Shown here: positions 17,108 through 26,793 of the stretch, one piece after another
Position numbering within the stretch: the stretch's first letter is position 1
Layout: every line of letters begins with the position of its first letter
From: Maribacter litoralis
Lineage (GTDB): Bacteria > Bacteroidota > Bacteroidia > Flavobacteriales > Flavobacteriaceae
Assembly: GCF_003075045.1 (NCBI RefSeq)
Contig: NZ_QCZD01000002.1
Location: 682,001-746,000 of the forward strand
DNA length: 64,000 nucleotides
Direction of reading: 5' to 3'
Made by a program: the position numbers and the translations under genes
Notes under the pieces: model-generated
The model's database searches: none
The model's input: the letters and a program-made list of their open reading frames with translations, nothing else
Told to the model about the DNA's origin: nothing

Positions 17108-18055
17108 ATGTTTTACATGCAAGATTTTTTATTCATTGTTTGCGGACTAGCTTTATTGATAGCAGGTGGAAACTGGTTATTGAAAGCTGCGGTCGATTTA
17201 TCATTGAAACTTAAGATTCCAAAAATAGTAATAGGTATGACCGTTGTATCTTTTGCAACATCGGCACCAGAATTAATTGTTAGTATAAATGCTGCATTAG
17301 ATGGTTTTCCAGATTTGGCCTTAGGTAATGTGGTGGGTTCTAATATTGCAAATTTAGGTTTGGTACTTGCTGTTACTATATTATTGAGTCCTATAGAAGT
17401 GAGTAAGAGTTTTTATACTACGGATTGGCCGGTAATGATGCTTGCTTCATTACTTTTTTTCTTCTTTATATATTTTGATGGAGTGCTTCAGCAATATGAA
17501 GGTATTGTAATGGTGGTATTTTTATTTCTTTTCTTGGTGTATTTGCTGCGCTTTCAAAAGCCAGCGGTGGTGGATCCTGAAGACGAGCCAGATGTTATGA
17601 TGCCAACGTATAAGACAGCCCTATATTTAGGCCTAGGTGGTACAGCACTATGGGGAGGTTCTGAGCTTTTAATAAACGGAGCGGTTGGTCTTGCCACTTT
17701 ATTTGGAGTAAGTGAGCGTGTAATTGCAATAACCATTGTTTCGGTAGGTACTAGTATACCCGAGTTAGCGGCATCAATTATTGCTATATTAAAGAAAGAA
17801 AAAGCAATCTCTTTAGGAAATTTAATTGGTTCCAATATTTTTAATCTTTTAGCGGTATTGGGTATTACTTCTATAATTACTCCTATTTCTGTGATGGATG
17901 AAGGGCTTTTAACAAATGATATCTTTTGGATGTTAGGTATTTCCTTTCTTGTTCTCCCCTTGGTTTTTATACCTAAAGGATTAAGATTGGGTTGGAGAGA
18001 TGGAGTGGTACTTTTAGGGATGTATTTTGCTTTTATTTATATAACCATAAGGTAA
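17108..18055 (+). CDS. Calcium/sodium antiporter (CaCA family, YrbG-like)
   Basis: A 315-residue inner-membrane protein with about ten helices in two inverted halves. Each half carries the family alpha-repeat: GMTVVSFATSAPELIVS (about 45-61) and TIVSVGTSIPELAASI (about 208-223), each followed by GNVVGSNI / GNLIGSNI. The family exchanges Ca2+ for Na+ or H+. A -7-like TATATTTG box at 17095-17102 lies so close to ATG 17108 that the second ATG (17117, MQDF) may be the real start. A bidirectional terminator separates it from the convergent glutamine synthetase. Confidence 0.93.
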   Translation: MFYMQDFLFIVCGLALLIAGGNWLLKAAVDLSLKLKIPKIVIGMTVVSFATSAPELIVSINAALDGFPDLALGNVVGSNIANLGLVLAVTILLSPIEVSKSFYTTDWPVMMLASLLFFFFIYFDGVLQQYEGIVMVVFLFLFLVYLLRFQKPAVVDPEDEPDVMMPTYKTALYLGLGGTALWGGSELLINGAVGLATLFGVSERVIAITIVSVGTSIPELAASIIAILKKEKAISLGNLIGSNIFNLLAVLGITSIITPISVMDEGLLTNDIFWMLGISFLVLPLVFIPKGLRLGWRDGVVLLGMYFAFIYITIR

Positions 18056-18083
18056 TTGGAATATGGTTAACGCTAGGGAATAA

Positions 18084-18116
18084 AAAAACGCCCTGGAAAA
18101 AATCCAAGGCGTTTTT
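18084..18116. terminator. Bidirectional terminator between antiporter and glutamine synthetase
   Basis: The arms AAAAACGCC-TGGA and TCCA-GGCGTTTTT pair with one opposed mismatch around a loop of A. It lies between two convergent genes and has A and T tracts on both sides. Confidence 0.85.
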
Positions 18117-18141
18117 AATATAATCTACAATTAATTTGGTA

Positions 18142-19158
18142 TTATACTTTAGCAGATTTAACCGTTTTAACGATAACACCTGCAATCTTGTATGGATCAC
18201 CGTTAGAAGCTGGTCTTCTATCTTCCAACCATCCTTTCCAACCGCTTTCAACAGTTGCGATAGGAATACGTATAGATGCACCTCTATCAGAAATACCGAA
18301 GCTGAAATCTGTAATAGCAGCAGTTTCGTGATCACCTGTTAATCGCTGGTCGTTAAACTCTCCGTAAACAGCAATATGTTCTTTAACCACCGGTCTAAAT
18401 GCCTCACATATTTTTTCATAAGTTGCTTGGTCTCCACAAGTTCTTAACGTAGTGTTAGAGAAGTTTGCGTGCATACCAGAACCGTTCCAATCCATGTCTT
18501 TACCTAATGGTTTTGGGTGGTATTCAATATAGTATCCGTAAGATTCAGTAAGTCTGTCCAATAAGTAACGAGCTACCCACAATTCGTCACCAGCTAATTT
18601 TGCGCCTTTAGCGAATAATTGAAACTCCCATTGTCCACAAGCAACTTCTTGGTTAATACCTTCAAAGTTAAGACCTGCAGCAATACATAAATCAGCATGC
18701 TCTTCTACAATGTGTCTACCGTGAGTGTTTTTACCACCAACAGAACAGTAGTACATACCTTGTGGTGCTGGGTAACCACCTCTTGGGAAACCTAAAGGTA
18801 ATTCAGTAGCAGTATCCATAATGAAATACTCTTGCTCGAAACCGAACCAGAAATCATTATCATCATCATCAATAGAAGCTCTACCATTAGATTCGTGCGG
18901 AGTACCGTCTGCATTAAGTACTTCAGTCATTACTAAATATCCATCCTTTCTTGCAGGATCCGGAAAAATAGCAACTGGTTTAAGCAAACAGTCAGAAGAA
19001 CCACCTTCGGCCTGGCGTGTTGAACTTCCATCAAAAGACCACATTGGGCAATCTTCTAATTTACCACCAAAGTCATTAACCACTTTGGTCTTGCTTCTCA
19101 TGTTTTGGGTTGGAAAATATCCATCTAACCAGATGTATTCTAATTTTGTTTTGCTCAT
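18142..19158 (-). CDS. Glutamine synthetase, type II-like (short beta-grasp form)
   Basis: A 338-residue enzyme, the length of eukaryote-type GSII rather than GSI (about 470). Motifs: MWSFDGSSTRQAEGGSSDC (beta-grasp/ATP region), FWFGFEQEYFIMD (metal-binding Glu), GQWEFQLF, NGSGMHANFSN (His and substrate loop), NDQRLTGDHETA and SDRGASIRIP. It makes glutamine from glutamate, ammonia and ATP in the cytoplasm. There is no Tyr adenylylation site of the GSI-beta type. It is divergent from the GSIII gene; two GC-rich motifs in the shared 176-base gap recur upstream of glnK-amtB, pointing to nitrogen control. Confidence 0.95.
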   Translation of the reverse strand: MSKTKLEYIWLDGYFPTQNMRSKTKVVNDFGGKLEDCPMWSFDGSSTRQAEGGSSDCLLKPVAIFPDPARKDGYLVMTEVLNADGTPHESNGRASIDDDDNDFWFGFEQEYFIMDTATELPLGFPRGGYPAPQGMYYCSVGGKNTHGRHIVEEHADLCIAAGLNFEGINQEVACGQWEFQLFAKGAKLAGDELWVARYLLDRLTESYGYYIEYHPKPLGKDMDWNGSGMHANFSNTTLRTCGDQATYEKICEAFRPVVKEHIAVYGEFNDQRLTGDHETAAITDFSFGISDRGASIRIPIATVESGWKGWLEDRRPASNGDPYKIAGVIVKTVKSAKV

Positions 19159-19220
19159 AATGTGCTCGTTATAATTTAAAATAAGTTACCAACAAAAATA
19201 TGTTTTTTATCAATCTGTAT

Positions 19221-19237
19221 GAATTTTTAAGGGGGTA
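19221..19237. promoter_or_regulatory. Candidate nitrogen-control motif, copy 1
   Basis: GAATTTTTAAGGGGGTA; its reverse complement TACCCCCTTAAAAATTC resembles the motif at 19268 and the pair upstream of glnK at 36281 and 36334. It lies between the divergent glutamine synthetase genes. Confidence 0.45.
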
Positions 19238-19267
19238 AATCTGTAAAAATTAAATTTATTTCTATAC

Positions 19268-19287
19268 ACCCCTAATTTTTGTCGGGT
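19268..19287. promoter_or_regulatory. Candidate nitrogen-control motif, copy 2
   Basis: ACCCCTAATTTTTGTCGGGT, with ACCC and GGGT ends. The core CCCCTAATTTTT is identical to the core upstream of glnK (36335-36347). It lies 47 bases from copy 1; the glnK pair is 53 bases apart. Confidence 0.5.
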
Positions 19288-19334
19288 ATTTTATCATATT
19301 TATATTTATACAGTGTAATTTTGTCAAATTAATA

Positions 19335-21533
19335 ATGAATTTAGATATGATGTCATCGAGATTTAAGGCAATAGCAGAAAGTCAAAATAGAAATATTATT
19401 GCTATAGAAGAGAAAGGTAGAAGGTCAGACTTGTTCGGTATCAATGTGTTCAACGAAAAAAAGATGCTGCAATACCTTACCAAAGATGCCTTTGAAGGTT
19501 TAAAAGGGGCTATGGATTCCGGTTCCAAAATAGATAGAAAAATAGCCGATCAAGTAGCGGAGGCAATTAAGGGTTGGGCCATTACAATGGGGGCTACTCA
19601 TTATACACACTGGTTTCAACCATTAACGGGTTCTACGGCCGAGAAACATGATGCTTTTTTTGACCTTATGCCAGATGGTACGGCCTTAGAGAAATTTGGA
19701 GGCGGCCAATTGGTTCAACAAGAACCAGATGCTTCTAGCTTTCCAAGTGGTGGAATTAGAAATACATTTGAAGCAAGGGGCTATACCGCTTGGGATCCAT
19801 CTTCTCCTGCCTTTATTTATGGTACTACATTGTGTATACCTACTATTTTTGTCTCTTATACCGGTGAAGCTTTAGATAATAAAGCGCCATTATTAAGAGC
19901 TTTGGGAGCGGTAGACGAAGCAGCAACCGCAGTTGCTAAGTATTTTGATAAAACCGTTACAAAGGTCAATGCAACATTGGGTTGGGAACAGGAGTACTTT
20001 TTAATAGATAAAGCTCTTGCACATTCTAGACCCGATATTATGATGACCGGTCGCACTTTGGTAGGGGAAACTCCTGCAAAAGGCCAGCAATTAGATGATC
20101 ATTATTTTGGTGTTATACCTAGTCGTGTATTGAGCTTTATGAGCGATTTGGAACAGGAATGTACAAAATTGGGTATACCGGTAAAGACTAGACATAATGA
20201 AGTTGCGCCAAATCAGTTTGAATTGGCACCGGTATTTGAAGAAGCGAACTTGGCAATTGACCACAACCTTCTTCTTATGGATGTGATGGATAAAATAGCC
20301 GATAAGCACCATTTTAAAGTGCTGTTCCATGAAAAGCCGTTTGCTGGGATCAATGGGTCTGGTAAACATAATAATTGGTCATTGCAGACCAATACTGGTG
20401 TTAATCTGCTGAGTCCTGGTTCTACACCAATGAAGAACCTGCAATTTTTAACCTTCTTTATCAATACGATTAAAGCCGTTGATACTTATGAGGAGCTTTT
20501 AAGGTCGTCTATTGCATCTGCCAGCAATGATCATAGGCTGGGTGCCAATGAAGCGCCACCTGCTATTTTTTCAATATTTGTAGGTTCACAGCTTAGTAAT
20601 GTCTTAGATGAGTTAGAAGGGGTATCTAAAGGTAAATTATCTCCCGAGGAAAAAACGGAACTTAAGTTGAATGTAGTAGGTAAAATTCCAGAAATTTTAA
20701 TGGATAATACCGATCGTAACAGAACTTCTCCTTTTGCATTCACCGGAAATAAGTTTGAAATGCGTGGCGTTGGGTCTAAAACAAATTGTGCCAAACCCAT
20801 GACCATTTTAAATACAATAGTTGCAAAGCAATTAAGGGATTTTAAAAAGGAAGTAGATGCGCTTGTCGACAAGAAAAACCTTAAAAAAGATGAAGCTGTT
20901 TTTAATGTGCTTCGTGAATATATAAAAACATCTAAAAGAATTCGTTTTGATGGTGATGGCTATAGCATTGATTGGGAAAATGAGGCTAAAAGAAGAAAAT
21001 TAAGCAATAATAAAAATACTCCCGAAGCTCTTGAGGTGTTGACCTCAAAAGATAGTCTTGCCCTTTTTGGCTCTATGAACGTAATGAGCGAGGTAGAGGT
21101 TAACGCCCGCCATGAAGTGGATCTTGAAAATTACATTATGCACGTACAAATAGAAGGTAGGGTGTATAATGAGTTGGTCTACGGTTTTATTGTGCCGGCC
21201 GCATTGGAATATCAAAATAAGCTGATAAAAAATGTATCGGGATTAAAAGAAATTTATGGAGCTGCCCATAAAAAATTCTCCGAAGGGCAATTGACCATGA
21301 TAGAAGAAATTGCAGAGCATGTAGTAAGCATCAAGAAAATGGTTGACGCTATGGCAGATGCTAGAAGAAAGGCTAACGCATTAAAAGATACCAAAAAGAA
21401 GGCTCAGGCATATTGCTATAATGTAAAACCCTATTTTTCAGACATTAGAACCCATAGTGATAAATTGGAAAAATTGATGGATAATAACATATGGCCGTTA
21501 ACCAAGTATAGAGAATTGCTATTTATAGAGTAA
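19335..21533 (+). CDS. glnN: Glutamine synthetase type III
   Basis: A 732-residue protein with the length and motifs of GSIII, the large form common in Bacteroidota and cyanobacteria. Visible: THYTHWFQPLTGSTAEKHDAF near 87-107, FPSGGIRNTFEARGYTAWDP, GWEQEYFLID, NEVAPNQFELAP, NGSGKHNNWS and NRTSPFAFTGNKFEMRGVGS. It makes glutamine in the cytoplasm as a dodecamer. The C-terminal region (about 600-732) is a GSIII-specific helical extension. A -7-like TAATTTTG box (19316-19323) is 11 bases before the ATG. It is divergent from the GSII gene, so the cell carries two unrelated-length enzymes for the same step side by side. Confidence 0.97.
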   Translation: MNLDMMSSRFKAIAESQNRNIIAIEEKGRRSDLFGINVFNEKKMLQYLTKDAFEGLKGAMDSGSKIDRKIADQVAEAIKGWAITMGATHYTHWFQPLTGSTAEKHDAFFDLMPDGTALEKFGGGQLVQQEPDASSFPSGGIRNTFEARGYTAWDPSSPAFIYGTTLCIPTIFVSYTGEALDNKAPLLRALGAVDEAATAVAKYFDKTVTKVNATLGWEQEYFLIDKALAHSRPDIMMTGRTLVGETPAKGQQLDDHYFGVIPSRVLSFMSDLEQECTKLGIPVKTRHNEVAPNQFELAPVFEEANLAIDHNLLLMDVMDKIADKHHFKVLFHEKPFAGINGSGKHNNWSLQTNTGVNLLSPGSTPMKNLQFLTFFINTIKAVDTYEELLRSSIASASNDHRLGANEAPPAIFSIFVGSQLSNVLDELEGVSKGKLSPEEKTELKLNVVGKIPEILMDNTDRNRTSPFAFTGNKFEMRGVGSKTNCAKPMTILNTIVAKQLRDFKKEVDALVDKKNLKKDEAVFNVLREYIKTSKRIRFDGDGYSIDWENEAKRRKLSNNKNTPEALEVLTSKDSLALFGSMNVMSEVEVNARHEVDLENYIMHVQIEGRVYNELVYGFIVPAALEYQNKLIKNVSGLKEIYGAAHKKFSEGQLTMIEEIAEHVVSIKKMVDAMADARRKANALKDTKKKAQAYCYNVKPYFSDIRTHSDKLEKLMDNNIWPLTKYRELLFIE

Positions 21534-21603
21534 GTCTTATTCATAATTTTTAAAAATGAGGGAATATTAAGCTGAACAGAGGTTACAGTTTTAATGATTC
21601 CCT

Positions 21604-21611
21604 TATTTTTG
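21604..21611 (+). promoter_or_regulatory. -7 promoter element of purM
   Basis: TATTTTTG matches TANNTTTG exactly and lies 15 bases before ATG 21627. An earlier in-frame ATG at 21594 is upstream of this box, which supports 21627 as the start. Confidence 0.55.
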
Positions 21612-21626
21612 CCACAAATTTATATT

Positions 21627-22805
21627 ATGTCTACATCAAGCAGCGAAAGATATCAGCAACGTGGGGTCTCTGCCTCTAAAGAGGACGTACACAACGCGAT
21701 TAAAAATATTGACAAAGGTCTTTTTCCTAAGGCTTTTTGTAAAATAGTACCTGATCATTTAACGGGAGATGAAGACTATTGCTTGATCATGCATGCAGAT
21801 GGTGCCGGTACCAAGTCTTCTTTGGCATATATGTATTGGAAAGAAACAGGAGATATTTCTGTCTGGAAAGGTATAGCTCAAGATGCGTTGATTATGAATA
21901 TAGATGATTTGATATGTGTTGGTGCTACAGATAATATTATGCTTTCATCAACTATAGGTAGAAATAAAAATAAAATTCCGGGTGAAGTTCTTTCTGCAAT
22001 TATTAACGGAACGGAGGAGTTAATCGGTGATTTAGCTGAATTTGGTATTACCATACATTCTACAGGAGGCGAAACTGCCGATGTGGGCGATTTGGTTAGA
22101 ACCATTATTGTTGATTCTACGGTTACTGCTAGACTTAAAAGAAGTGATGTTGTTGATAATGCCAATATTAAGGCAGGTGATGTAATTGTTGGGCTAGAAT
22201 CTTTCGGTCAGGCAAATTATGAAAAAGAATATAATGGCGGTATGGGGAGTAACGGACTTACTTCTGCTAGACATGATGTTTTTTCAAATTACTTAGCTGA
22301 AAAATTTCCTGAGAGTTTTGATGCCGAAGTACCTGAAGATTTGGTGTATTCCGGTGATGTTAAATTGACAGATGCTGTTGAGAACTCTCCCATCGATGCC
22401 GGTAAATTAGTTTTATCACCTACGCGAACATACGCACCAATTGTCAAAAAGATACTTTCAAAATATAGTGCGGATCAAATACACGGAATGATTCACTGTA
22501 GTGGTGGGGCGCAGACCAAGATTCTTCATTTTGTAGATAATCTTCATGTAATTAAGGATAATTTATTTGATGTGCCACCGCTCTTTCAATTAATTCAAGA
22601 ACAGTCTGGTACAGACTGGAAAGAGATGTACAAGGTGTTCAATTGTGGGCATAGATTAGAATTATACCTTCCGGAAGAGATTGCAAACGATATCATTGAG
22701 GTTTCTAAAAGTTTTGGGGTAAATGCACAGATTGTTGGTAGGGTAGAGGCATCAGATTCAAAAAAACTGACAATTTCAAGCAAGTACGGCACCTTTGTGT
22801 ATTAG
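21627..22805 (+). CDS. purM: Phosphoribosylformylglycinamidine cyclo-ligase (AIR synthase, PurM-type)
   Basis: A 392-residue ATP-dependent enzyme of the PurM/PurL superfamily that closes the imidazole ring in purine synthesis (FGAM to AIR). Visible: the N-terminal YQQRGVSASKEDVHNAIKNI, HADGAGTKSSLAY, DALIMNIDDLICVGA, HSTGGETADVGD, and the C-terminal domain with MIHCSGGAQTKILHF and FNCGHRLELY. This longer form (about 390 residues) is the usual one in Bacteroidota. ATG 21627 is chosen because of the promoter box and because MSTSSSERYQQRG is the familiar start. It stands alone, followed 52 bases later by a Rieske gene. Confidence 0.93.
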   Translation: MSTSSSERYQQRGVSASKEDVHNAIKNIDKGLFPKAFCKIVPDHLTGDEDYCLIMHADGAGTKSSLAYMYWKETGDISVWKGIAQDALIMNIDDLICVGATDNIMLSSTIGRNKNKIPGEVLSAIINGTEELIGDLAEFGITIHSTGGETADVGDLVRTIIVDSTVTARLKRSDVVDNANIKAGDVIVGLESFGQANYEKEYNGGMGSNGLTSARHDVFSNYLAEKFPESFDAEVPEDLVYSGDVKLTDAVENSPIDAGKLVLSPTRTYAPIVKKILSKYSADQIHGMIHCSGGAQTKILHFVDNLHVIKDNLFDVPPLFQLIQEQSGTDWKEMYKVFNCGHRLELYLPEEIANDIIEVSKSFGVNAQIVGRVEASDSKKLTISSKYGTFVY

Positions 22806-22857
22806 CACATACGATTAGCGCAAATAAATCGTTCTTTTTGTATAAACCTATCTTGCT

Positions 22858-23301
22858 ATGGAAAGAAAAGAATTTTTAAGAACCCTGGGCGCGGGTGCTG
22901 CATTTGCTATAACGTTTCCTTGTTTGGGCAGTTGTTCTAAAGACAATGAAGTTGAGGGAGATATTGTTGCGCAACCTACAGATGTAGATTTTACTATTGA
23001 TCTTACTTCTGATGAAGCTTCCAATCTAGCTGAAAATGGCGGATTTATTTTAAAGAACCTTGTAGTCGTTGTTAGAAATTTAGAAGGTGAATTTGTGGCC
23101 GCTACTCAAATATGTAGCCACGAGCAGTACGACCAAGTAAGGTTTATAGATCAAGAAGGTGGTATTTTTTATTGCGATGTGCATGGTTCTAAGTTTTCAC
23201 AAACGGGCTCGCCATTAAATGAAATTCCTAATAGCACATCAAAAGCATTAAAAATATATAATACCTCACTTGAAGGTGATATTCTACGTGTCTTTGAATA
23301 A
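22858..23301 (+). CDS. Exported Rieske [2Fe-2S] protein
   Basis: A 147-residue protein with an N-terminal export signal (MERKEFLRTLGAGAAFA..., then Cys at GSC), probably a lipoprotein. The Rieske cluster ligands are visible as CSH (in ATQICSHEQY) and CDVH (in IFYCDVHGSKFS). The rest (VVVRNLEGEFVA, FSQTGSPLNEIP) fits the three-sheet Rieske fold. It would carry electrons in the periplasm; its partner is unknown. It precedes the ApbE gene by 88 bases in the same direction, a pairing that suggests a common periplasmic redox task. Confidence 0.9.
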   Translation: MERKEFLRTLGAGAAFAITFPCLGSCSKDNEVEGDIVAQPTDVDFTIDLTSDEASNLAENGGFILKNLVVVVRNLEGEFVAATQICSHEQYDQVRFIDQEGGIFYCDVHGSKFSQTGSPLNEIPNSTSKALKIYNTSLEGDILRVFE

Positions 23302-23389
23302 TCTATTAAACTACCCTATTTAAACCAATAACTCCAACCTAACTTATTATTCTTTAATGATTAACATGACCCCCAAGTAGAGAAAGTAA

Positions 23390-24376
23390 GTGAAACATAT
23401 TTGTGCTTTATTAATAGTTTTGATGACCTGCTTTACGTACGGTCAAGATAAAAAGTACGTTACGGTAAAAAAGTCGTACGAAGTTATGGGCGGCGATTTC
23501 GATATTACTGTAATTTCCGTAGATGAGGAGCTGGGGTATATTTACATACAAGAGGCTTTGGCAGAAGTTCAAAGAATTGAAAAACTCATTTCATCTTGGG
23601 ATGCGGAATCTGAAACTAGTTTGATCAATAAAAATGCGGGTATCAAACCTGTTCCGGTAAGTTGGGAACTTTTTAAATTAATAGAGCGATCCATACAAAT
23701 CTCTGAGATTACAAATGGGGCTTTTGATATCACTTTTACGCCCTTAAATGATTTATGGAAGTTAGATGGTTCTATGGAGTCCATGCCAACAACTGCAAAC
23801 GTAAAGGCTAGACAGGCAAGAATAGGATACAGGAATATTGTTTTAAATAGTAAAGACCAAACCGTATTTCTACGTAAGAAGGGTATGCGAATCTCCTTTG
23901 GAGGTATAGGCAAAGGTTTTGCTGCAGATAAGGCAAAGGCCTTATTGGTGTCGAAAGATGTTAAAGCCGGTATTATGAATTTAGATGGCGATATTACTAG
24001 CTGGGGTACAAAAGTAACCGGTGATAAATGGTTGATAGGGGTGGTAAATCCCGATTTAAAAGGAGGTATTGCCTCATGGATTCCTATTCTTGAATCTTCT
24101 GTTGCAACTACATCTAGTGATGGAAACTTTATTATGTCAGGTAATAAGAAATATACCCATATTCTTAATCCGAAAACAGGATTTCCTGCTACTGGTATCA
24201 ATAGTGTTTCTGTATTTGCAAAAAGTGCGGAATTATCAGATGCTTTGGCAACTTCTATTTTTGTAATGGGGCTAGATGCTGGTCTGGCGCTTATTAATCA
24301 ACTTGGGGATACAGAGGTAATTATAGTTGATAGTGCTAATAAAATGTATAAGAGCAATGGCATTCTGCTCAACTGA
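23390..24376 (+). CDS. apbE: FAD:protein FMN transferase (ApbE)
   Basis: A 328-residue exported protein with a signal peptide (CALLIVLMTCFTYG-Q). ApbE motifs are present: VMGGDFDITV, EKLISSWDAESETSLINKN, ISFGGIGKGFAADKA, GIMNLDGDITSWG, and YTHILNPKTGFPA with the metal-binding region ATTSSDGNF. It attaches FMN to Thr/Ser of exported redox proteins using FAD. The start is GTG 23390, preceded by AGAGAAAG; no ATG fits. No flavinylation substrate is seen nearby, so the target is probably an Rnf/Nqr-type subunit or another periplasmic protein elsewhere. Confidence 0.93.
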   Translation: MKHICALLIVLMTCFTYGQDKKYVTVKKSYEVMGGDFDITVISVDEELGYIYIQEALAEVQRIEKLISSWDAESETSLINKNAGIKPVPVSWELFKLIERSIQISEITNGAFDITFTPLNDLWKLDGSMESMPTTANVKARQARIGYRNIVLNSKDQTVFLRKKGMRISFGGIGKGFAADKAKALLVSKDVKAGIMNLDGDITSWGTKVTGDKWLIGVVNPDLKGGIASWIPILESSVATTSSDGNFIMSGNKKYTHILNPKTGFPATGINSVSVFAKSAELSDALATSIFVMGLDAGLALINQLGDTEVIIVDSANKMYKSNGILLN

Positions 24377-24456
24377 GTAAAATACATTCAAAGAACTACA
24401 TTCTTTATTTTATTTCTAAGGTCGATAATCACTTTAGCGTGTCCGTAATTTTATTG

Positions 24457-24464
24457 TAAATTTG
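24457..24464 (+). promoter_or_regulatory. -7 promoter element of prfA
   Basis: TAAATTTG matches TANNTTTG. A TTTA at 24433-24436 sits at the proper distance (20 bases) for a weak -33 element. The prfA ATG follows at 24486. Confidence 0.55.
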
Positions 24465-24485
24465 CCGTACAAGTGAAGTAAGCAT

Positions 24486-25562
24486 ATGATAGACAAATTA
24501 AACATAGTAAAACAACGGTTTGATGAGGTTTCAGACCTTATTATCCAACCTAACATAATATCTGACCAAGATAAATATGTAAAGCTTACTAAAGAATATA
24601 AAGACCTTAAAGATTTAATGGATAAGCGAGATGAATATCTAGAGCTTACCAATAATATTGCCGAAGCTGAGGAAATTATTGCCGATGGCAGTGATGAAGA
24701 AATGCTAGAAATGGCGAAGATGCAGATGGAAGAGGCTAAGGGTTCGCTTCCAAAGCTAGAAGAGGAAATCAAATTGATGTTGATACCAAAAGATCCTGAA
24801 GATGCAAAGGATGTGGTAGTTGAGATCAGAGCTGGAACGGGTGGTGATGAAGCCAGTATTTTTGCTGGTGACCTTTTTAGAATGTATACCAAGTATTGTG
24901 AAGGCAGAGGATGGAAAACCAATGTGATCGATCTTAGTGAAGGTACTAGTGGTGGATATAAAGAAATACAATTTGAAGTATCGGGTACCGATGTATATGG
25001 AACCTTAAAGTTCGAAGCTGGTGTTCATCGTGTGCAAAGAGTACCACAGACCGAAACCCAAGGTAGGGTACATACAAGTGCCGCAACGGTTATGGTTTTA
25101 CCAGAAGCTGAAGATTTTGATGTACAAATAGACCCTAAAGATGTTCGTATAGATTTTTTCTGTTCGTCTGGTCCTGGTGGGCAATCTGTAAACACTACAT
25201 ATTCTGCAGTACGTTTAACGCATATTCCAACAGGCTTGGTTGCGCAGTGCCAAGATCAGAAGTCTCAACATAAAAATAAGGACAAAGCATTTAGAGTACT
25301 TCGTTCTAGATTGTATGATCTGGAATTGGCGAAGAAACAAGAAGAAGATGCTGCCAAACGAAACTCTCAAGTGAGCAGTGGTGACCGTTCTGCAAAAATT
25401 AGAACGTATAACTATCCACAGGGTAGGGTAACCGATCATCGTATAGGTCTTACGTTGTACGACTTGTCTAATATTATTGATGGAGATATCCAGAAGATAA
25501 TCGATGAGTTGAGTTTTGTTGAAAATACCGAAAAATTGAGGGAAGCCTCCGAGATATTTTAA
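24486..25562 (+). CDS. prfA: Peptide chain release factor 1
   Basis: A 358-residue class I release factor that ends translation at UAA and UAG. The catalytic GGQ is in [20 protein letters not shown] (about residues 222-241), and the codon-recognition region holds the RF1 tripeptide PxT in [19 protein letters not shown]. The N-terminal coiled domain (1-100) and the end [11 protein letters not shown] are also normal. It is followed 3 bases later by pyrF, so the two are co-transcribed. Nothing unusual. Confidence 0.97.
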   Translation: MIDKLNIVKQRFDEVSDLIIQPNIISDQDKYVKLTKEYKDLKDLMDKRDEYLELTNNIAEAEEIIADGSDEEMLEMAKMQMEEAKGSLPKLEEEIKLMLIPKDPEDAKDVVVEIRAGTGGDEASIFAGDLFRMYTKYCEGRGWKTNVIDLSEGTSGGYKEIQFEVSGTDVYGTLKFEAGVHRVQRVPQTETQGRVHTSAATVMVLPEAEDFDVQIDPKDVRIDFFCSSGPGGQSVNTTYSAVRLTHIPTGLVAQCQDQKSQHKNKDKAFRVLRSRLYDLELAKKQEEDAAKRNSQVSSGDRSAKIRTYNYPQGRVTDHRIGLTLYDLSNIIDGDIQKIIDELSFVENTEKLREASEIF

Positions 25563-25565
25563 GAT

Positions 25566-26387
25566 ATGACTACCCAAGAATTGGTTGCCCAAATACACAA
25601 AAAACAATCGTTTTTATGTATAGGCTTGGATACGGACTTAGAAAAAATTCCTGCTTTTTTATTAGAGGAAGAAGATTCCATTTTTGAGTTTAATAAAGCA
25701 ATTATAGATGCCACACACGATTTATGTGTGGCATATAAGCCTAATATAGCCTTTTATGAAGCCTATGGCGTACAAGGGTGGTCTGCATTGCGCAAAACAA
25801 TTAAATACCTAAATAAGAACTATCCTGAAATTTTCACCATTGCTGATGCCAAACGTGGTGATATTGGGAATACTTCAACCAGATATGCAAAGGCATTTTT
25901 TGAGGATTTAAATTTTGATTCCATCACAATTGCCCCGTATATGGGAAAAGATTCCGTTGAGCCATTTTTACAGTTCAAGGATAAACATACTATTTTACTT
26001 GCCTTAACTTCAAATGAAGGTGCCTTTGATTTTCAAACCAAAAAAACCGATAATAAAGAATTGTATAAAGAAGTATTGTCTGTCTCTACGACCTACAAAG
26101 GCTCTGAAAATTTAATGTACGTGGTTGGTGCCACTAAAGCAGAGTATCTTAAAGAAATTCGAGAAATAGTACCAAACAGCTTTTTGTTGGTGCCTGGTGT
26201 AGGCGCACAAGGTGGTAGCTTGGTAGATGTTTGCGAATATGGTATGACAAAAGATATCGGACTACTTATAAATTCTTCGCGCGGAATTATCTATGCGTCT
26301 GACCAGGAGGATTTTGCAGATACCGCTAGAGAAAAGGCAAAAGAATTACAAGAAGCGATGAAAAAAGAATTAGATAAACTAAACTAA
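25566..26387 (+). CDS. pyrF: Orotidine 5'-phosphate decarboxylase (type 2)
   Basis: A 273-residue enzyme of the longer type-2 PyrF group. It decarboxylates OMP to UMP, the last step of pyrimidine synthesis. Visible: [12 protein letters not shown] at the N terminus, [11 protein letters not shown], the catalytic block [13 protein letters not shown] (Asp-Lys-x-x-Asp), and the phosphate-binding end [10 protein letters not shown] and NSSRGIIYA. It lies 3 bases after prfA and overlaps the end of a small convergent gene by 9 bases. Confidence 0.97.
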   Translation: MTTQELVAQIHKKQSFLCIGLDTDLEKIPAFLLEEEDSIFEFNKAIIDATHDLCVAYKPNIAFYEAYGVQGWSALRKTIKYLNKNYPEIFTIADAKRGDIGNTSTRYAKAFFEDLNFDSITIAPYMGKDSVEPFLQFKDKHTILLALTSNEGAFDFQTKKTDNKELYKEVLSVSTTYKGSENLMYVVGATKAEYLKEIREIVPNSFLLVPGVGAQGGSLVDVCEYGMTKDIGLLINSSRGIIYASDQEDFADTAREKAKELQEAMKKELDKLN

Positions 26388-26570
26388 GTCTTCTAAAGTT
26401 TTTTTGATTTTCTGTGCTTTCGATTCAAAAAATTCGCCCAATTGCGTATTTGATTGAATGGTGGATGCTTTCTCTAAAAACATTTGATATTGATACTCCA
26501 ATAGGCTTATCATGTCTGTATTTGCTTCTAAAGGTGTTACTGTTCCTACTTTACAATATTGCTTTTCCAT
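26379..26570 (-). CDS. Small hypothetical protein (63 aa)
   Basis: A 63-residue soluble, helix-rich protein ([20 protein letters not shown]...). I do not recognise the family. It starts with ATG, and its stop overlaps the pyrF stop region by 9 bases. A -7 box TATATTTG (minus strand, 26592-26599) lies 21 bases upstream, which favours a real gene over a chance frame. No membrane segment or signal peptide. Could still be spurious. Confidence 0.6.
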   Translation of the reverse strand: MEKQYCKVGTVTPLEANTDMISLLEYQYQMFLEKASTIQSNTQLGEFFESKAQKIKKTLEDLV

Positions 26571-26591
26571 AATCCTGGTTTTAGTTTCTTA

Positions 26592-26599
26592 CAAATATA
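26592..26599 (-). promoter_or_regulatory. -7 promoter element of the 63-aa gene
   Basis: TATATTTG on the minus strand matches TANNTTTG exactly. No clear TTTG was found at the -33 distance. Confidence 0.45.
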
Positions 26600-26793
26600 C
26601 GTTCAGATTCAGGTTTTGGATGTGTGTATGTGCAGCGGTACACCTAATTTATAGGTAATATGTCTTTTTTTTAACAAATACCGCTAGAATAATTTAATTG
26701 AATGGGCATACTTGCTGAATTTTTATATTCTTAAACAGATTGTGAAAAAGAATATATACATTGTACATTACAACTTATTTTAAATGAAAACCT

